Assembly (NCBI GenBank): GCA_964023275.1
Contig: OZ029921.1
Location: forward strand, 30,177,230 to 30,241,229
Source: Norana najaformis
Lineage: Eukaryota > Annelida > Clitellata > Crassiclitellata > Hormogastridae
Length of the DNA stretch: 64,000 bases
Direction of reading: 5' to 3'
The position numbers and the translations under genes are program-made. Positions 59,913 through 64,000 of the stretch are shown here, piece after piece (the stretch's first letter is position 1; the number at the start of each line of letters is the position of its first letter). The notes beneath the pieces were generated by a model. It had not been told where the DNA came from. It did no database searches and was given only the letters and a program-made list of their open reading frames with translations.

Positions 59913-59980
59913 TCGTAATCGTAATCGTAATCTCGAGATTTCTACAGCGCCAAACGAAGCTGAGTCACAGGAACCACAGA
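59913..59980 (-). mobile_element. GATTAC-tail family, short copy
   Basis: TCGTAATCGTAATCGTAATC, TCGAGATTTCTACAGCGCCA and AACGAAGC; truncated after about 65 bp. It keeps three tail hexamers. Confidence 0.65.
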
Positions 59981-60619
59981 GCGTGGGGATAGCCCCACAT
60001 TTACAGTTAAGAAATTAGAGTTTTACTGTACATAGTCCATTAGAAGTCTATCTGGTTCTCAGCCAATTCTAAGATGGCAACAAATACGATCTGGTCAGAG
60101 CATATGAACAATGAACAACCGTTTATCGAACACCACAAAAGAGAAACAATGGATATTACAGTCACTCGAAGAGAGATAAATCATTAATAGGCATCCAAAG
60201 GTGGGACCAAACAGACAATGAGTACCGCTAACAGGGTCACCTAATTTCTTAGACACATCTCAAGACAGTACATTTAACATATTACACGTTACATCAGTTA
60301 TTTCCATGTAGGCCTAAATGCAGTGTTACATGAAATTTTTTACAATAAAAACACCCAAGTGGCGAACAATTAACACTAAACTTAATTATATTGCACAATA
60401 AATCGTTTTTTAGTGCAAAAAATTACCTAGCACAGCAAATATAATTTTGTTTACAGAGGTAAAGTAATCGTAACGGTAATGGCAGGCTACTAAATAACTG
60501 TAACAATGGCGATTACGTGTAAGGGCTTGCTCAGTCGGACCCTGAATGCTACCACCGCCGCCTTGGGCGACATGGCTATAGTTCCAGGCACCTTAGAGAC
60601 AGGGCGTTGGTTCCGCCTC

Positions 60620-60775
60620 TAGGATACAGCGATTGGCTGATGCAAGCGTCAGAGAATTGAGGCTGGGCGTGATTGGCTGTTGTCTTCCATGGTTCTTGGC
60701 GCTACAGAGTCTGGCGCAATAATTCCTGCCGACGACGTTGATGGTAATAGTTCGAAGCAACGATTATTTAGGTTG
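60620..60775 (+). promoter_or_regulatory. candidate promoter and 5' non-coding exon of the Dscam-type gene
   Basis: Two inverted CCAAT boxes (GATTGGCTG at about 60,632 and 60,671) precede a stretch ending ATTTAGGTTG|GTAAGTGTTG, a strong donor at 60,776. The next good acceptor is TTTTGCAG at 61,737, just before the signal-peptide ATG. The link is an inference from splice sites. Confidence 0.4.
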
Positions 60776-60904
60776 GTAAGTGTTGTTGATTGATATAAGT
60801 TATGACCCCGTAATAGCCTTATTGAATTTTATCAGTGAGAATTGTATTAGACCTTTTAGAGTTTAAGAAGTAACCAGAAACGGGACTTTTAAAATTGTCG
60901 CATT

Positions 60905-60998
60905 CATTTTTCGCTTTTTTTATTTTTTGCTTTTTTTGTTTTTTGCTTTTTTATTTTTCGCTTTCTTATTTTTCGCTTTTTTATTTTTCGCTTTTAAT
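60905..60998. repeat. T-rich tandem repeat
   Basis: Seven or so imperfect units of TTTTTATTTTTCGC type, about 13 bp each. Confidence 0.85.
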
Positions 60999-61129
60999 AA
61001 ACCATTTTATTTAATGCGAAAATAATGTGTAATTACGAAACGAAAGGATCGAATGGTTTAACCTCATTGCAGCGAAACAGATCGACAGTAACTCCTTTTT
61101 ACGTGGCCCTAAAGTGAAAGATTTTTTGA

Positions 61130-61355
61130 TCAACAATCGGGGCGTCGTGGGACTGTGTGCGTGAGGATGCAAGTTTGCATAACGATAATGGCAATATTTT
61201 AGATATCTTAAATCTCGTGCTAGCACGGTCCGCATACGGGCTACCTTAGGCCTAAGTGGCGTGGCGCCCATTCAAATGAGCAGCGGTGGTGACGGATCTC
61301 GCCCGATAAATTCATTGAAAAATGAGCAGGGTCAAAGCCATATGGTCGCTACATT
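61130..61355 (+). mobile_element. SINE family 1 copy followed by (TACA)n
   Basis: Degraded head (GTGTGCGTGAGGATGCAAG), then GTGGCGTGGCGCCCATTC, GCAGCGGTGGTGACGGATCT and GAAAAATGAGCAGGGTC. A (TACA)n tract follows at 61,355-61,430. Confidence 0.7.
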
Positions 61356-61439
61356 ACATACATACATACATATATACATAAATACTTACATACATACATG
61401 CATACATACATACATATATACAAACACACACATATAACA

Positions 61440-61512
61440 CACACTCATTCAGGGCTTTTGAGAGGTACTTGAAGAGCGCTATATAAGTGCTTGTTACATT
61501 ACATTACATTAC
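61440..61512 (+). repeat. (ACATT)n-tailed repeat, partner of 21,944-22,030
   Basis: GGGCTTTTGAGAGGTACTTG, AAGAGCGCTATATAAGTGCT, then TGTTACATTACATTACATTA. Confidence 0.65.
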
Positions 61513-61750
61513 ATACATAGAGGCATACATTCGTGTAGTGTAAGGTAATAGAACTGCGTTCTTGCTCCTAGAAGCACTGGAGTTCACTGGAAAGAAAAAA
61601 GATAATCTTGGAGGTAAGGCAAATGGTAGAGGAAAGTTGGAAAATGTTATTACTTTCTTTTTGATCTTTATTTTTAATAATGCCATTATATATATATGGG
61701 TATACATAGATAATAATAATGAAACACGGTTTTGCAGAGTACTGAAAATT

Positions 61751-62906
61751 ATGGCTATATCAGTCTCCATCCTGCTACATCAGTTTTTTCAGCAGAAGGC
61801 ATCAGCTATCATCTGGATTATCATCATTCATGGTGAGTTTGGCCTCAGTTACAACATTACGAAGGATTACGGATGACATTTTAGCCCTGGAGGTTCTCAG
61901 GTGCTATGAAAATAAAGGGAGACAGAGAAAGAAGAACATGTGTGACAAGTAGAAAAGAACGTAGAAAAGATAAGAACAGAAGCAAAGAGTAGGGCCTACA
62001 GTCTGAACACATGAAGGGCACAGCAGCATGGGCGCCCACAGAAATCTTTGCTGGATCGGGATAAACATGGAAACTGGGACTTGTCATCAGGGCCTGATGT
62101 AGCACAAAATGTTCAGATGTGAATTCCTGGAGGGGATGAGTGCCCCATATTGCCCCTATATATATGTGGACGCCCATGTACAGAAGGGAAATAGAGAAGA
62201 TGCAGGGGTGTGTGAAAGAGTTAAGAAGATGAAGATGAAGAGATATGAGGTATGGTATAAGGTGTAGAATTTAAATCGGAGTTACAGAAAGGCTGTGGTA
62301 GTATATATATACCTTGACGAGGCTTAAAATAAACAGTTGACTTTGCATAGAAATTAGGAGACCAATGGACATCAGGAGAACTGAAAGGCAAGATATATAC
62401 TTGGAAACACATGAATTTGTAAAAGGTCAAAATTTCTAAGCATTACACAGAAGTTGCATTAAAGAGATAAACTTACTGGTGTTTAAAGTTGAAGACGTAG
62501 AAAACTGTAATGAAGTGCCTTTCATTTTATTCTATTTCATTTTTTCATTTATTTTATTCTGTTTCAGTGTTCTTATTACCTCTTCATGAAGCACTACCAG
62601 ACAATTGGGTGGGTCCCACGTTCACTTCAAGTTTTTCAAGGAAAGTGGCGTACTTGAATACAGAAGGAGTGATAATACCATGCTCAGCTTACGGAAATCC
62701 ATTCCCTCGAATTGACTGGATTGAGTCAAATGGAATGCTGGTAAGCAGCTCAGATGGAGCGCTGGAGGTTCTTCCAAACAGCTCGATTCACTTCCGTGCA
62801 TTCCGTGATGAACATTTCCAGATTCGGATGCACAGTCGCAGGTTGTGCTGCAGAGCACGGAATCCAGTGGGTTCAATCATCAGTGAAGAGATTCATGTCA
62901 GACCAG
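61751..62906 (+). CDS. Dscam: Dscam-type Ig-superfamily receptor, first two coding exons (3' part outside window)
   Basis: Exon 61738-61832 (ATG at 61,751) encodes a signal peptide (MAISVSILLHQFFQQ, then AIIWIIIIH) and ends in phase 1 at ATG|GTGAGT. Exon 62568-62906 (acceptor TTCTGTTTCAG, donor ACCAG|GTAATT, phase 1) encodes VFLLPLHEALPDNWVGPTF and a full Ig domain. Landmarks: VIIPCSAYGNPFPRIDW (first Cys and Trp), VLPNSSIHFRAFR (with an Asn-Ser-Ser glycosylation site) and CCRARNPVG (second Cys) followed by EEIHVRPG. The VLPNxS..F..FR...H...CRAxNxxG...HVR pattern is typical of the first Ig domain of Dscam-type receptors, which act in neuronal self-recognition and, in arthropods, immunity. No second Ig exon is found before the right edge. 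An alternative start at 62,510 would also give a signal-like leader, but it lies in the polypyrimidine tract, so the spliced form is preferred. Confidence 0.8.
62027..62178. mobile_element. 152-bp MITE-like element with 14-bp inverted ends
   Basis: CATGGGCGCCCACA at the left and TGTGGACGCCCATG at the right pair at 13 of 14 positions. No coding capacity. A diverged copy is at 3535-3690. It lies in the intron between the two Dscam-type exons. Confidence 0.65.
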
Positions 62907-63337
62907 GTAATTCTTTAAAATTTCTACATGAGTAGAAGGTGATGGTGTTGGTAATAGGAATATGACAACGTCATCTTCATGGTGTGTGGTTATGAGTAGA
63001 TGATGATGATAGTAACATGATAACAGTGTATTTATGCTTTGTGATATGGATAGATGATGGTGGTGGTGGTGTGACGGTCATGCGTAATGTAATATGCGTG
63101 GAATTGATGCATTAGTATTTCAACTTAAATCAGTTCTTTTGAAAACAAATTTGGTACTTTAGAGCAGTTGATTGACATTAGAGCAATCAATGCTCAGCTC
63201 ATGCGCTGATGAGGCCATGAAGTCACTAGCTTATTTTGCCACCGTTTTCTTGTCTTTCCTTACCTCATAACAGTGCATTAATTTTTGGAGCCATTTCAAA
63301 TGCCGTATTACATATATAATGAGTTTATATTATAAGG

Positions 63338-63535
63338 AGGGGCGTGGTTGTGTAGTGGTATGGTCGGTGTCTTGTAACCGGAAGGTTGTGGGTTTGAATC
63401 TGCTTCTGAATCTGCTCACCCACAATTGTCTGTGAGGAAAGCAACGAGAAACCACCTCACTCATCTCATCCCCGGGTGGCGTAAAGCCAATGGATCTGCC
63501 TTCGAGCAGAGAACTCATCATCATCAGCATTATAA
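63338..63535 (+). mobile_element. tRNA-derived SINE (family 3), full length
   Basis: Head GGGGCGTGGTTGTGTAGTGG with anticodon-like TCTTGTAACC and B-box GTGGGTTTGAATCTGC (tRNA-Thr-like, TGT). The body includes AACGAGAAACCACC and CTCATCCCCGGGTGGCGTAA and ends in CATCATCATC. A reverse partial copy is at 58,563-58,665. Confidence 0.7.
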
Positions 63536-63644
63536 TGAGGTCACTTTCTAAAGAGAACTGAATTGGAGATCCAAGTTCATGACCACATTACATCAGAATT
63601 CATGTTGTGACAGTTTGTGTTATATGTATATATATATATTCATT

Positions 63645-63780
63645 CAGTGTTGCTGGTCCTTCCATCTGGAACTCTCTGCCTTCTCACATTTGCAACTCTC
63701 TTACTGTGACTGTCTTCCACTTTAAGCTGAAAACTTACCTCTTTCAGTCTGTTTGTGGCTCTTAATGTTTTCTGTTTCCT
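63645..63780 (+). mobile_element. CR1/L2-like LINE reverse-transcriptase 3' remnant
   Basis: The plus frame reads AGPSIWNSLPSHICNSLTVT and VFHFKLKTYLFQ, the typical GPSxWNSLPxxLR...FKxxLKTYLF end of CR1/L2/Jockey-type LINEs. It is 5'-truncated and lies in the Dscam-type intron. Confidence 0.7.
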
Positions 63781-64000
63781 GACTTTAACGTGCACTTCTG
63801 AACTTTGTAAGGAGGGCATTATTAAATTATAGTTGTATTGTATTGTAGTGTATTTGTTGTTATTTGATCTGGGAAGAGATCCTTCAACCCAAGGATTATC
63901 TTTGGATTGAAGCACAAAAATATAGGCAGTTACTTTCTTATCTTACCTTACCATATTTTCTTCTTGTCTTCCCGTTGCACATAGTTCATGTCAGACGATA

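Noticed and set aside
62510-62567. Start codon at 62,510 giving a leader directly fused to the Dscam Ig exon
   Set aside because: It lies in a T-rich tract ending in a strong acceptor, and an upstream signal-peptide exon joins that acceptor in phase. It is kept only as an alternative.

Overview
This is a window of eukaryotic (metazoan) genomic DNA. Genes are split into many short exons with GT-AG introns, and repeats, microsatellites and transposon relics are dense. The gene set (a PTPRN/IA-2 orthologue, a C6orf163-like coiled-coil gene, CD225-type two-pass membrane genes and the first Ig exon of a Dscam-type receptor) fits a bilaterian invertebrate. The tRNA-derived SINEs, the (TACA)n and (AT)n tracts and the very frequent palindrome TAGGCCTA are what I would expect of a marine invertebrate. 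I cannot name the species or safely the phylum.

Layout. 1-12,250: no gene recognised; dispersed repeats, simple repeats and one promoter-like patch at 6,715-6,900. 12,273-17,176 (+): a complete seven-exon gene of 296 codons, homologous to C6orf163, with a textbook RFX X-box 66 bp before the ATG. 17,240-22,550: convergent intergenic DNA. 22,715-36,473 (-): a complete 20-exon receptor-type pseudophosphatase (781 codons), orthologous to PTPRN/PTPRN2. I assembled it exon by exon and every splice phase agrees. An RTE-like LINE fragment and a 12-bp minisatellite lie in its introns. 36,600-39,700: repeat-rich DNA.

39,701-57,682: a head-to-tail tandem duplication. Unit A is 39,701-49,962 and unit B is 49,967-57,682. 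Each unit carries an intact two-exon coding region for a proline-rich CD225/dispanin-like membrane protein (211 and 210 aa) and a mariner/Tc1 relic. The units differ by three large indels: a 2.6-kb block with an unclassified TIR element and its gene only in A, a 0.7-kb block only in B, and a (TACA)n expansion in the intron of A.

57,700-61,700: a GC-rich patch, a long (AT)n tract, SINEs and candidate promoters. 61,738 to beyond the right edge (+): signal-peptide exon and first Ig-domain exon of a Dscam-type cell-adhesion receptor, cut off by the window.

The genes do not form a pathway. By family knowledge, PTPRN acts in dense-core vesicles, the Dscam-type protein in cell recognition, and the C6orf163-like gene probably in cilia or sperm flagella (inferred from the X-box). 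All exon structures were read by eye without transcripts or database searches.
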